Assembly (NCBI GenBank): GCA_029856155.1
Contig: JAHQWL010000052.1
Span: 1 to 64,000, forward strand
DNA from: Promethearchaeia archaeon
GTDB lineage: Archaea; Asgardarchaeota; Lokiarchaeia; Sigyniarchaeales; SOKP01
Length of the DNA: 64,000 nt
Direction: 5' to 3'
Position numbers and translations under genes: made by a program. Positions 47,217 through 56,776 of the stretch are shown here, one piece after another; the first letter of the stretch is position 1, and every line of letters begins with the position of its first letter. The notes under the pieces were generated by a model that saw only the letters and a program-made list of their open reading frames with translations, made no database searches and was not told the DNA's origin.

Positions 47217-47891
47217 ATGGAACAGGTTGAGTTTGAAAAAAATATTAAAATTGATAAGAAAGATGCCTTAATTATTGTAGATATGCAATACGATTTCATC
47301 CCCGGAGGATCATTACCAGTAAAGGAAGGAGATCTTATTATAGAGGGGATTAATGAAATTACTAAATTATTTAAAAAAAAGACAGCACAGGTGGTGTTAA
47401 CTCAAGACTGGCATCCACATAATCATTTATCTTTTGCTAGTAGGCATCCTGGGAAATCTCCAGGGGATGAATATAAGTCTAAGGATGGATCTATAGGCCC
47501 AGTATTATGGCCGGATCATTGTGTACAAGGCACTAAAGGAGCAAAATTTCATAAAGATTTAAAGGTTGATTTGGCTGATAAAATATTTAAAAAAGGGATG
47601 AATCCAAGTGTTGATAGTTATTCTGGATTCCAAGATAATGACAAGAAATCTGAAACAGGTCTAAGAGAATATTTAAATTCAAAAAAAATCAAACAAATTT
47701 TTGTATGTGGTTTAGCTTTAGATTATTGTTGCTATTATACAGCTTTGGATGGTTTTAACTTTGGTTATAAAGTTTATTTTTTAGTAGATCTGACTAGAGG
47801 AGTTGATTTACCAGAAGGAAATATAAAAACAGCTCTAGAAACTATGAAAAAGACGGGAATTAAATTCGTAAACAATGAGAGTTTTAAGTAA
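47217..47891 (+). CDS. pncA: Nicotinamidase / isochorismatase-family hydrolase
   Basis: 'DALIIVDMQYDFIPGGSLPVKEGD', 'TQDWHPHNHLSFASRHPG', 'WPDHCVQGTKGA', 'VCGLALDYCCYYTALD' nicotinamidase motifs. Confidence 0.93.
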   Translation: MEQVEFEKNIKIDKKDALIIVDMQYDFIPGGSLPVKEGDLIIEGINEITKLFKKKTAQVVLTQDWHPHNHLSFASRHPGKSPGDEYKSKDGSIGPVLWPDHCVQGTKGAKFHKDLKVDLADKIFKKGMNPSVDSYSGFQDNDKKSETGLREYLNSKKIKQIFVCGLALDYCCYYTALDGFNFGYKVYFLVDLTRGVDLPEGNIKTALETMKKTGIKFVNNESFK

Positions 47892-47930
47892 TAAAAATAG
47901 TTATTTTACATCTATCTTTTCATCCATGTA

Positions 47931-48410
47931 ATGAAAAATAAATTTCATTATAAATCAATATTAATAGTTTGTAGTGTAAACACGGCTAGAAGTTGTATGG
48001 CTGAGGGATTTTTAAAAGATTTTTTCTTAAAATGTAACTTAAATATTAAAGTAAAGTCATGTGGTATATCATCTCATGCTAGAGATGGTATGTTGATATC
48101 AATGGATGCAAGAATGGCAATGGAAGAGGTAGGAATTAAATTATCAGAAAATTCTTTCTCAATCGATTTGAAGAAGCATCCTGAAATTCTTGAAGATGTT
48201 GATTTGATTCTGACATTGACGGGTAAACATAAAGAAGAAATCATTGAATTTTTTAATATAGATAGCAAAGGAATATTAACAATCAAGGAATTTGCGGGAG
48301 AAAATGGTGATATTGAAGATCCGTCAATGAAAGAACTTGAGGGATTTCGAGAAGCTCGTAATGAGATTATTGAATATTTAATGAAAGGATTAAATAGATT
48401 TAAGTTTTGA
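47931..48410 (+). CDS. Low-molecular-weight protein tyrosine phosphatase-like protein
   Basis: CX5R loop 'VCSVNTARSCMAEGFL', 'VKSCGISSHARDGMLISMDARMAMEEVGI', 'VDLILTLTGKHKEEI'. Confidence 0.88.
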   Translation: MKNKFHYKSILIVCSVNTARSCMAEGFLKDFFLKCNLNIKVKSCGISSHARDGMLISMDARMAMEEVGIKLSENSFSIDLKKHPEILEDVDLILTLTGKHKEEIIEFFNIDSKGILTIKEFAGENGDIEDPSMKELEGFREARNEIIEYLMKGLNRFKF

Positions 48411-48413
48411 AAA

Positions 48414-49259
48414 ATGATTGAATATATAATTATTGCACTATTACAAGGCATTTTTGAATGGCTCCCTATATCATCAAGTGGTCAAACATTTGTTATAGCC
48501 ATGAATTTATTTGGTATTTCTGCCGAAGAGGCATACAGCCTTGCAATTTGGTTACATTTAGGCACAACTTTAGCTGTACTCTTAAAATTTAGAACTGATT
48601 TTATTAAAATTTTTAAAAGTTTTTTACCAAAAACATATACCGTGGAAGAAATCGACATTAAAAAAAGAAATTGGTTAGTTTATGCTACGATAGGAACAGC
48701 AATTACAGCTTTACCACTCTATTTTATATTCAGAATAATTATTTCAGGAGCATTTAGCGCTTTCCAAGGAGATTTAATAACACTAGTTATTTCAGGTTTA
48801 TTAATTATTACTGGTATTATTTTACTTAAAACACGAAAAATCTATGGAAAAAGTACTCTTGAAGATGCTCCCCAAAATGAGATCACTAAAGATAGTTTTT
48901 TAGCAGGCCTAGTTCAGGGAGTCTCAATTTTACCGGGAATTTCCCGCTCAGGAGTTACTGTATCATCAATCTTATTAGAAAATTACAATCAAGGCAATGC
49001 ATTAAGTTTAAGCTTCTTAATGTCCGTACCAGTTGCTATTGCATCAATAATAGTTGATATTATTTTTGGAGAAGGTTTAGTTTTCGGATTAATAGATCCA
49101 TTTTTAATCATTTTACTGACTATTATAAGTTTTTTGATAGGTTATTTAACTATTGAAATTTTACTCCGTGTAGCTCAGAAAATTAGTTTTGGGTATTTTT
49201 GTATTGCTTATGGAGTTATCGCGTATTTAATAATAATTCCCTTTTTAGTAAATCCTTAA
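48414..49259 (+). CDS. uppP: Undecaprenyl-diphosphatase (BacA/UppP family)
   Basis: 'ALLQGIFEWLPISSSGQTFV', 'GLVQGVSILPGISRSGVTVSSILL'. Confidence 0.92.
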   Translation: MIEYIIIALLQGIFEWLPISSSGQTFVIAMNLFGISAEEAYSLAIWLHLGTTLAVLLKFRTDFIKIFKSFLPKTYTVEEIDIKKRNWLVYATIGTAITALPLYFIFRIIISGAFSAFQGDLITLVISGLLIITGIILLKTRKIYGKSTLEDAPQNEITKDSFLAGLVQGVSILPGISRSGVTVSSILLENYNQGNALSLSFLMSVPVAIASIIVDIIFGEGLVFGLIDPFLIILLTIISFLIGYLTIEILLRVAQKISFGYFCIAYGVIAYLIIIPFLVNP

Positions 49260-50161
49260 GGATTTAAAGCATAGTTTTTAAGATAATTTATTAACTCGTT
49301 TTCAATATTCGGAATTCCTCTAAAACTTGGGAAGTCATTTAAATCAATAAGGTAAAATTTATCTTTGTCTATAGGTCTTACTAAATCAAAACCAAAAATC
49401 TTAAGATTCAACTCATTAGATAAAATCCTTGATAAATTATAGATTTCTTTTGTAATTTTAAATTCTTCTCGTTCAATCAAGCTGACATCAATATTTTCGG
49501 GTTTTTCTCTTAAATATTTATAAATTGGGTTTTCTCTTTTAATACCAAAAACTTTATCTCCAATTACATATATTTTTCGCTCAATTCCATCACATTCTAT
49601 AAATTCTTGGACATATAAGTCGTAAAATAAAAACTCTTTATACTTTTCACAGAATTTATCAACTTCATTGATTTCTTGAACAAGGAAATTAAATCTATTA
49701 TATTTATCATGTTGATAATGACTTTTGATAACGATTGGTAATTTTTTTAAAGCCCATTCTTTAAACTTATTTACATCAGATAAAGATTGGTTCCATGAAT
49801 TAGGAATTAAAAATTTTTCTAAATTTTCTTCATGATTTTTAAACGCTTTTCTTAAAGCATAATCGAGAGCAATCTTATTCTTGCACGTTAAAATAGCATC
49901 GATATCATGCAATGTCTGGATTTTATAAATTTTGGCGAAGTGTAATAAATCAATAGAACACTCATTTCTTACTTTTACAATTATTTTATCTGCATTCTTA
50001 ATGAATTGAGGCATTTCTGAAAGGCAAAAATAGTCTTTTGTTGGATCATGAAGCTTTAAATTAAACTCCTTCATACTTTTTAGTTTATTAATAACTTTTT
50101 TTATAACATCATGGTTTTTCACTGCTGAAAAGACTACTACTTTTTTGACCATATTAATCAA
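49256..50161 (-). CDS. ATP-grasp kinase, inositol 1,3,4-trisphosphate 5/6-kinase (ITPK1)-like
   Basis: 'LPIVIKSHYQHDKYNRFNFLVQE', 'QEFIECDGIERKIYVIGDKVFGIKRE', 'LNLKIFGFDLVRPIDKDKFYLIDLNDFPSFRGIPN' parallel ITPK1 'YKVFVVG..', 'LFGIDIII...AVIDINAFPGYEGV'. Confidence 0.7.
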   Translation of the reverse strand: MINMVKKVVVFSAVKNHDVIKKVINKLKSMKEFNLKLHDPTKDYFCLSEMPQFIKNADKIIVKVRNECSIDLLHFAKIYKIQTLHDIDAILTCKNKIALDYALRKAFKNHEENLEKFLIPNSWNQSLSDVNKFKEWALKKLPIVIKSHYQHDKYNRFNFLVQEINEVDKFCEKYKEFLFYDLYVQEFIECDGIERKIYVIGDKVFGIKRENPIYKYLREKPENIDVSLIEREEFKITKEIYNLSRILSNELNLKIFGFDLVRPIDKDKFYLIDLNDFPSFRGIPNIENELINYLKNYALNP

Positions 50162-50251
50162 TAAAAAGGAGATATCTATTCTTAAATTTATTTAGTTTAA
50201 GATCTTCTTCTATAAATAATACTTTATCCAAATTCTCATATACCATTTATA

Positions 50252-52687
50252 TTAATTAGAGATTAAAACTTCTCTTCTACTAACTTTATCAAACTTTAAA
50301 TTTACTTCTATTTTATTAACTTCCTTAATATAATTCCATGAACTTATTAACTTATTATCAACTTGAATTGAAGTTGGTCTTTTTTCTGAATAAATTAATA
50401 ATTTAATGTCTGTATCTTCTATATTCTCTGCTATAAAATTTAAAGAATTCTTAGTGCCATCAACATGTATTATTAATTTTCCTGAGCAAGTTATAAATTT
50501 ATCAGGACACCCAATTAAAGCCATTTTATTTACTGTAATAGGGCAAATTACATAATATTTGTAATCATATCTTCTTAGTCGCCCTATTTCGATACAATCG
50601 TCAAATTTAATTCGATTTAAATTACCAGAATGATAATCGTATATAATATAATCATTTTTCTCATATCCAAGGTCTTCCAATGTAAAAAAAGTTTCTTTAA
50701 CTCTTCTTGGCCAGATATTGGAAACTAATATATATCTCCATGTTAAATTATTTATTTTAGTGTAACTATCACAAATATAGTACTTTTTATGTTTCTTAAA
50801 CATTAAATCATTTGCAGTTAAGGGTTTTTCAGGTTTCAGTAATAACCCATCATCCCTGCATGTTTTGTTTAGAAGCGGCCAATTGACATTTTCTTTTTTA
50901 TCTCCCGGAGCAACAATTCCTGCATTTAAGATTTGATAAAGACATTTAAAATTAGGATATCTTTCTCCAAATGGTCTTATTTTTACATTTTCCATTGATC
51001 TTGAACGAAATATGTCTGGATGTGAGTTAATACCTATAGCATTAAAAAGTATATTTGTTTGAGTAGAGTGAATATATCTATAAGTTAAAGGCCATCTTTG
51101 ATTATAATCTCCTGAACACCGAGAGATATTAATGTTTGAATGTTTTATACTATATAATAAGATTCCAGGAGTCTGCATACAATAGAAAATATCAACTCCA
51201 TTTTCCTTGGCAGCAGTAGCCATATTGTTTAACCAATCTTCCTGACTATTAAATTCTTCAGTTAAAATAGGCATACTAGCAATTTGATTTTTCATCCAAT
51301 CTTGTTCATAAACTAAAATCCCGCTTTCTTTAGCATGTTTCATCAACCATTGCCAGAATTCTTTTTTAAGGGGAATTGCGTGATTTTTATACGTTTCAAA
51401 CTCAAATTCTTCAATATATGGGGATCTTGCATCCCAACGACGACTATGAGCAGTAATAGGTTTTTGAAATTTATCACGATAAAATGTTTTTAAGCTTGTA
51501 GTAAAATTTTTAGGATCAACCTCCCACCGAAACGTATTACCATATAACCCACCTCCCATTAGTCGAACTAATGGTCTAAATATTGTTGTAAAAGTTTTGT
51601 TTGTATGTTTTAGGTACCACCAACTATCAAAATTATAATATCTTATTGGAATGTTATACTTATCAAAATATTCCTTGATTTCCACCATTGTATCCTCATA
51701 ATTCATTCCCTTTTCTGTTCTATAATAGTAATAACCACCATTATTTGTCCAGAAACCCAAATAGGATGTTACAATATTCGCATAAAGACTTTTACGCTTA
51801 GAATCGTGATATTTTAATAATATATCACCTAAACGTTCTATAGATTGGTTAATCCCTACTCCAAAAAGTAGAATAAATTTCTGTGAAAAATTTTTTGGTA
51901 TTTCTTTAATTTTCCCTTGAATACCACAGCTTATTCTATTATTTTTATCCTTTGAGATTACTGTATTTAAAAAACCATCTAATGGCGATAATACAAAACA
52001 GTTCAAATCATCATCATAAAAAACTACAGGTGCAGAGGTTGTGCTAATCTTTTTTGAGGGAGGACAAAATATTTTATTTCTATAGGTAAATATTTTAGTA
52101 TTAGGGCTCATATTCATCAATGAAGGAAAGGAAGTAATAATTTTCGAATACTCATCTGAAAATGTGTTATTTAATCCATCTGGGATTGAAAGCTCAAAAA
52201 TAATAAAACCTTTTGTGTTATAGTGTTTAATTAAGGCATCTACGATTCTACCTTCATTTTCTAATTGATATTCAATGTCAATAGATATATACTTCCCTAA
52301 TTTATCAGATCCATCATTTTTATCGACAGAAATTAACTTAAGTGTTTTTGATTGACTTTTGGAAGAAATATAATTGGAGTATTCGTTAAAGTTGTGTCTA
52401 ATTTTTATAATTCCATTTACTAGTTGTCTATTATCACCAAATGAAATTGAATAAGTGCCTCGATTCTTATCAAAATCCAATTGACCTATGTTATTTTGAA
52501 TTGGAAGTTGTATTGGCTTGGTTTTTTTCTTGAAATCTTTCGGATTATATATATATGTAGCGTTAAATTTTGGAGAAACAAAGAGATTAAAAAACCAAGG
52601 TAAGAGTAAATATACTAATGTGAAAAATAATATTAAGGTAAAAAGAATAAGAAGAATTAAGTTCAAGAGATACATATTAATTTCCAA
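50252..52687 (-). CDS. Membrane-anchored TIM-barrel glycoside-hydrolase-like protein
   Basis: 811 aa; N-terminal TM; beta-sandwich N-domain; 'IPIRYYNFDSWWYLKHTNK', 'ILVYEQDWMKNQIA', 'GVDIFYCMQTPGI' barrel-strand-like motifs; C-terminal beta domain. Confidence 0.5.
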   Translation of the reverse strand: MEINMYLLNLILLILFTLILFFTLVYLLLPWFFNLFVSPKFNATYIYNPKDFKKKTKPIQLPIQNNIGQLDFDKNRGTYSISFGDNRQLVNGIIKIRHNFNEYSNYISSKSQSKTLKLISVDKNDGSDKLGKYISIDIEYQLENEGRIVDALIKHYNTKGFIIFELSIPDGLNNTFSDEYSKIITSFPSLMNMSPNTKIFTYRNKIFCPPSKKISTTSAPVVFYDDDLNCFVLSPLDGFLNTVISKDKNNRISCGIQGKIKEIPKNFSQKFILLFGVGINQSIERLGDILLKYHDSKRKSLYANIVTSYLGFWTNNGGYYYYRTEKGMNYEDTMVEIKEYFDKYNIPIRYYNFDSWWYLKHTNKTFTTIFRPLVRLMGGGLYGNTFRWEVDPKNFTTSLKTFYRDKFQKPITAHSRRWDARSPYIEEFEFETYKNHAIPLKKEFWQWLMKHAKESGILVYEQDWMKNQIASMPILTEEFNSQEDWLNNMATAAKENGVDIFYCMQTPGILLYSIKHSNINISRCSGDYNQRWPLTYRYIHSTQTNILFNAIGINSHPDIFRSRSMENVKIRPFGERYPNFKCLYQILNAGIVAPGDKKENVNWPLLNKTCRDDGLLLKPEKPLTANDLMFKKHKKYYICDSYTKINNLTWRYILVSNIWPRRVKETFFTLEDLGYEKNDYIIYDYHSGNLNRIKFDDCIEIGRLRRYDYKYYVICPITVNKMALIGCPDKFITCSGKLIIHVDGTKNSLNFIAENIEDTDIKLLIYSEKRPTSIQVDNKLISSWNYIKEVNKIEVNLKFDKVSRREVLISN

Positions 52688-52826
52688 ACAACACTTTATT
52701 ATTTATAATTTTTCGCCTCCTCATAGCCATTAAAGTAAGAAATTTCTAATTTCACATAAATAGCTATCAAATCTTAATGGTTTTTTAAAATCATTTAAAT
52801 ATAATCATTTTATTATACAAAATATC

Positions 52827-53921
52827 ATGGCGAAAAATTTTATTAATGTTGCTATAGTTGGAGTCGGTGACGTGGCATCCGCTCTTGTACAGGGTGTTGA
52901 AAACTACAAGAAAAATCCAGAAAGAACAATAGGGATACTTCCAGAAATTACTCAATATAGTATAAATGATATTAATTTCATTTTAGGAATTGATGTTAAT
53001 TCAAATAAAGTCGGAAAAGATTTGAGTGAAGCGATTTTTGCAGAACCAAATTGTAATATGAGACTTTTTGAGCCTAGTTATTTAAATGCTCCTGTAATAA
53101 AAGGTCCAATAATGGATGGATTAGACAGCAATATTAAAAACATAATACCCGTAGATCTTAATCAAAACCCTGTTGATGTTACTAATGAAATAAAAAATAG
53201 AAATACAGATGTTACTATAATCCTGCTTCCAACAGGATCGCATGAAGCTGTAAAATTTTATGCTATGAGTGCGCTTGAAGCAGGATCATGTGTTATAAAT
53301 GGAATGCCTTCACACGTGGTTAAAGATTCCGAAATTGTTAAAAAAGCTGAAGAAAAAGGTCTCTCATTAATGGGAGACGATGTAAAATCCCAGATTGGAG
53401 CTACAATCATCCATAGAGCCTTAGCTAATCTCTTTCCAATGCGAGGTGCTATATTAGATAAAACAATTCAACTAGATTGGGGGGGTTCCAGCGATTTTTG
53501 TAATTTATTAACATCTATGCAAGACGGAAGATTAAGATATGAGCAAGGAAAACGACAATCAAAAACTGAGTCTGTAATTGCCAATCTCCAAAATAGAGAT
53601 ACAGTTAATTGCCAAATTTCTGCTGTAGATTATATCCCCTTCCTAAGAAATCAAAAAGAAGCGTATATGAGATTGGAAGGAAGAGTCTTTGGAGGTGCAC
53701 CCGTTAGAGTCGATATTACTATGTTTGTAGAAGATGGCAATAATTCAGCGGGTGTTATAGTAGATTGCATTAGAATTAGTAAAATTGCGAAGGATAGAAA
53801 AATTAAAGGTATTCTGCAATCGGCGTGTTCTTTTTTTGCGAAACATCCTCCAGAACAATTAGATGATTATATTGCCAAAAAGAGACTTATAGAGTTTATA
53901 GAAAATAAACGAGAGCGATAA
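52827..53921 (+). CDS. Inositol-3-phosphate synthase (archaeal/actinobacterial type)
   Basis: 'NVAIVGVGDVASALVQGVENYK', 'FILGIDVNSNKVGKDLSEAIF', 'LPTGSHEAVKFYAMSALEAGSCVINGMPSHV', 'GDDVKSQIGATIIHRALANLF', 'LDWGGSSDFCNL'. Confidence 0.92.
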   Translation: MAKNFINVAIVGVGDVASALVQGVENYKKNPERTIGILPEITQYSINDINFILGIDVNSNKVGKDLSEAIFAEPNCNMRLFEPSYLNAPVIKGPIMDGLDSNIKNIIPVDLNQNPVDVTNEIKNRNTDVTIILLPTGSHEAVKFYAMSALEAGSCVINGMPSHVVKDSEIVKKAEEKGLSLMGDDVKSQIGATIIHRALANLFPMRGAILDKTIQLDWGGSSDFCNLLTSMQDGRLRYEQGKRQSKTESVIANLQNRDTVNCQISAVDYIPFLRNQKEAYMRLEGRVFGGAPVRVDITMFVEDGNNSAGVIVDCIRISKIAKDRKIKGILQSACSFFAKHPPEQLDDYIAKKRLIEFIENKRER

Positions 53922-53959
53922 GTAGTTTATATGCTATGAATAAACTACTATCTCAAGTT

Positions 53960-54874
53960 TTAACCTCTAACTGAAGCACGTGTTTTATAGATTTGTTGTC
54001 GTAATAGTAAAGTATTGTATATATAATCTGATATTAGACTCACTGCTTCAGGAATGCTTTTAAAACTTGGAAAATCATTAATATCTATAATATATGGATT
54101 TCCTTCATTTGTTAATATGTAATCAATACCAAAAATTGAGAGTCCCATTTTTCTACCCAATCGTAATATTCGTCTCTTTAATTGTTTGTCAATTGGTACA
54201 CGAATATGAATTAGTTCTAAGGGAGATAGATTTTCTTTTTGTCGCAATCGATTATGGGAAGTTATTGAAACTGTCCATCGACCAATAATGTATATTTTGT
54301 AGATAATATCGAATTTGCCTAAATATTCTTGAAAAAATAACTCATTTTCCTTAAATCCTTTCGTTAATTCTTTAAAATCATATGAATTTTTAGCTATACC
54401 GATAATTCTATCATCTCTTGGCAAGTTTGGAATATTATGCCTATCCAATTTAATCACTATTTTAGTACCATTAGAACAAGCTTCAAAGGCTTCATTAAAA
54501 GAGTAAAAATTACGAGGAAAATATATTTTCTTACATTTTTGTTCAACATTTCTAAAGGTATCTCTTCTACTTTCACATGTCTGAACTGCATCTAAACTAT
54601 TTAAAAGAGGGATATGAGGCGTTATTTCTCTAACTGTTTTGTAAATTTCTTGATTATCTTTTTCAGATAACAATTTGACAATTATAAATGAAATAGGGTA
54701 TTTTTTAATTTGTTTCTTAAAATGTTTAACACTAAATATATTAGAATCTTTTTTTAAAAGATTAATTATCGAGATATTATAGTTCTTATTAAAGAACTTT
54801 TTGATCTCTTCAAAAATTTCGAGATCGCGATTACAAATAGAGCCTATATAGATTCTACTAAACTTATTTGACAC
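53960..54874 (-). CDS. ATP-grasp kinase, ITPK1-like
   Basis: 'FFQEYLGKFDIIYKIYIIGRWTVSITSHN', 'MGLSIFGIDYILTNEGNPYIIDINDFPSFKSIPEAV'. Confidence 0.7.
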   Translation of the reverse strand: MSNKFSRIYIGSICNRDLEIFEEIKKFFNKNYNISIINLLKKDSNIFSVKHFKKQIKKYPISFIIVKLLSEKDNQEIYKTVREITPHIPLLNSLDAVQTCESRRDTFRNVEQKCKKIYFPRNFYSFNEAFEACSNGTKIVIKLDRHNIPNLPRDDRIIGIAKNSYDFKELTKGFKENELFFQEYLGKFDIIYKIYIIGRWTVSITSHNRLRQKENLSPLELIHIRVPIDKQLKRRILRLGRKMGLSIFGIDYILTNEGNPYIIDINDFPSFKSIPEAVSLISDYIYNTLLLRQQIYKTRASVRG

Positions 54875-55113
54875 GTATAAAACCCTATTAATTTGATAAA
54901 TTATGAGTTAATTATGGTATATAAATATATTTATTATTTAGTATTTTAAGGGGTGACTATAGAAAAAAGTCTCGAAGTTTTAAAGATCCCATTTTCTGGA
55001 CTCTATGCTAAAAGGTTTAAAATTTAATTTTAATTGTATTTATATTATATATTTTTTTTATTTAATATTAAAGAGAAAAACCATTTTCTTTAAAAAAGGC
55101 TCTTAAGGTAAAT

Positions 55114-55932
55114 TTGTTGAAAAAAATAGGAATAATTATTGATAAATATCATTTAAAGTATAAAGTGACAGATTTCCTAAAATATCTAAAGTCTAAAGCA
55201 GATGTAATAATATATATTGAAGAAAATTTTCTTTTAAATAGTGAGAATATAAACTTCGATGAAGATTTATTCTTTCTTAAGGCGAAAGGAGATTTAGTAT
55301 TAACTTTTGCTAAATCTCTTGAAGATTGTACTTCGATTCCAGTAATAAACTCTTATAAAGGCACTTGGTTAGCAATTAATAGGTTTTTAAATAGCGTTTA
55401 TTTAAAAAAGGCAGGTATCCCTATTCCTGATTTTTCTTTAAATCCTAAAGGAATTATTCCACCTTTCAGGGATTATATTATAAAAAATATTATAGATCAA
55501 AAAAATTATAAATTTAAACCAGTAGTTCATAAAGAAAATGGACAATTAAGAGTAGCTGATGAGAGAGCCTTAAATGAAGTTGATAAGACTGATCCAAAAT
55601 ATAATTATCTATATTATCAGAAATTTATCAAAAGTAAATGGGAATATAAGATCTACGGGATTGGGGATGAAATATACTTTTTTAAACAATTACCTATACT
55701 TGTTAATCCCAATAAGATGGAATCGAGAAGAGAAATTGATGAAATTTCTGAATTAAAAGAATATTGTTATAAAGCAATGGAAGTAATGGATTTAAAATTA
55801 ACTTCATTAGATTTTTTAAAATCAAAAGAGCAATTCTTTCTAACTGATATAAATTGTACTCCAAATTTTAATTACATTAAAGATGGTCATAAAATTGTGG
55901 CTGATTTTTTATTAAAACAAGCAAAAAAATGA
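55114..55932 (+). CDS. Divergent ATP-grasp protein
   Basis: 'YYQKFIKSKWEYKIYGIGDEIYFFKQ', 'VMDLKLTSLDFLKSKEQFFLTDINCTPNFNYI' C-terminal ATP-grasp signature; TTG start. Confidence 0.62.
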   Translation: MLKKIGIIIDKYHLKYKVTDFLKYLKSKADVIIYIEENFLLNSENINFDEDLFFLKAKGDLVLTFAKSLEDCTSIPVINSYKGTWLAINRFLNSVYLKKAGIPIPDFSLNPKGIIPPFRDYIIKNIIDQKNYKFKPVVHKENGQLRVADERALNEVDKTDPKYNYLYYQKFIKSKWEYKIYGIGDEIYFFKQLPILVNPNKMESRREIDEISELKEYCYKAMEVMDLKLTSLDFLKSKEQFFLTDINCTPNFNYIKDGHKIVADFLLKQAKK

Positions 55933-55946
55933 TGGATTAAAGGAAA

Positions 55947-56750
55947 ATGAATATTGGAATTTTATCAAAAAGGAAAACTATGATGGCAAAAAAGTTAAAA
56001 GATTGCTTACAAAATAAAGGATATACGGTTTCTATTTACACATTAGAGAATTTGATTATTAATGAAACTCTTCTAAATAATGATTTATTCATATTAAAAT
56101 CAAAAAGTCTTATTTTTTTATATGCAGGTTTTTTTTTGGAAGCAAATAACATTCCAGTAATACCAAAACCTCAATTATCATTTTTACAGAAAAATCGAAT
56201 ACAATCACATTTCTTAATGAAAAGGATAGGTTTAATAACTCCAGACATATTTTTAGGTACTGCTGATACATTTAAGAATCAATTAGATTTAAAGGATTTT
56301 CCGTTTATTTTAAAGCCAATCATGGGTTCAGGCAGTAAAGGAATCAGAATTATTAGATCATACAAAGATTTAACATCAGAAAATAATTCAATATTATACT
56401 TAGAAAGGTATATTGAAGGTATTCATTATAATGTATATTTTATTGATAATGAAATCTGTACTTTAATTAAACCTCCATTATCAGATGAACATGTTGATAT
56501 GAAAAAAATTGAAACTCCAGATGATATAAGAGATGTAATTAAAAAATGGAAGGATTATTTTAACGGAGATCTATTATTCGGACATTTAGATATTGTTCGA
56601 GAAGAAGCTAGCAATAAATTATATGTTGTAGATCCAGGAAGTTTTCCTGAGTTCACCAATTGGAAGTGTAAAATTTCACCCGTCGAAAGTATATGCAATC
56701 TAATAATAAATAAGTATGAGAAATTACACAAAAATCAAAATAATATTTAA
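55947..56750 (+). CDS. ATP-grasp protein, RimK-like
   Basis: 'FPFILKPIMGSGSKGIRIIRSYKDL', 'LYLERYIEGIHYNVYFIDNEICTLIKP', 'LFGHLDIVREEASNKLYVVDPGSFPEFTN'. Confidence 0.68.
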   Translation: MNIGILSKRKTMMAKKLKDCLQNKGYTVSIYTLENLIINETLLNNDLFILKSKSLIFLYAGFFLEANNIPVIPKPQLSFLQKNRIQSHFLMKRIGLITPDIFLGTADTFKNQLDLKDFPFILKPIMGSGSKGIRIIRSYKDLTSENNSILYLERYIEGIHYNVYFIDNEICTLIKPPLSDEHVDMKKIETPDDIRDVIKKWKDYFNGDLLFGHLDIVREEASNKLYVVDPGSFPEFTNWKCKISPVESICNLIINKYEKLHKNQNNI

Positions 56751-56776
56751 TTTTTTTACATTATTATACATTTAAA

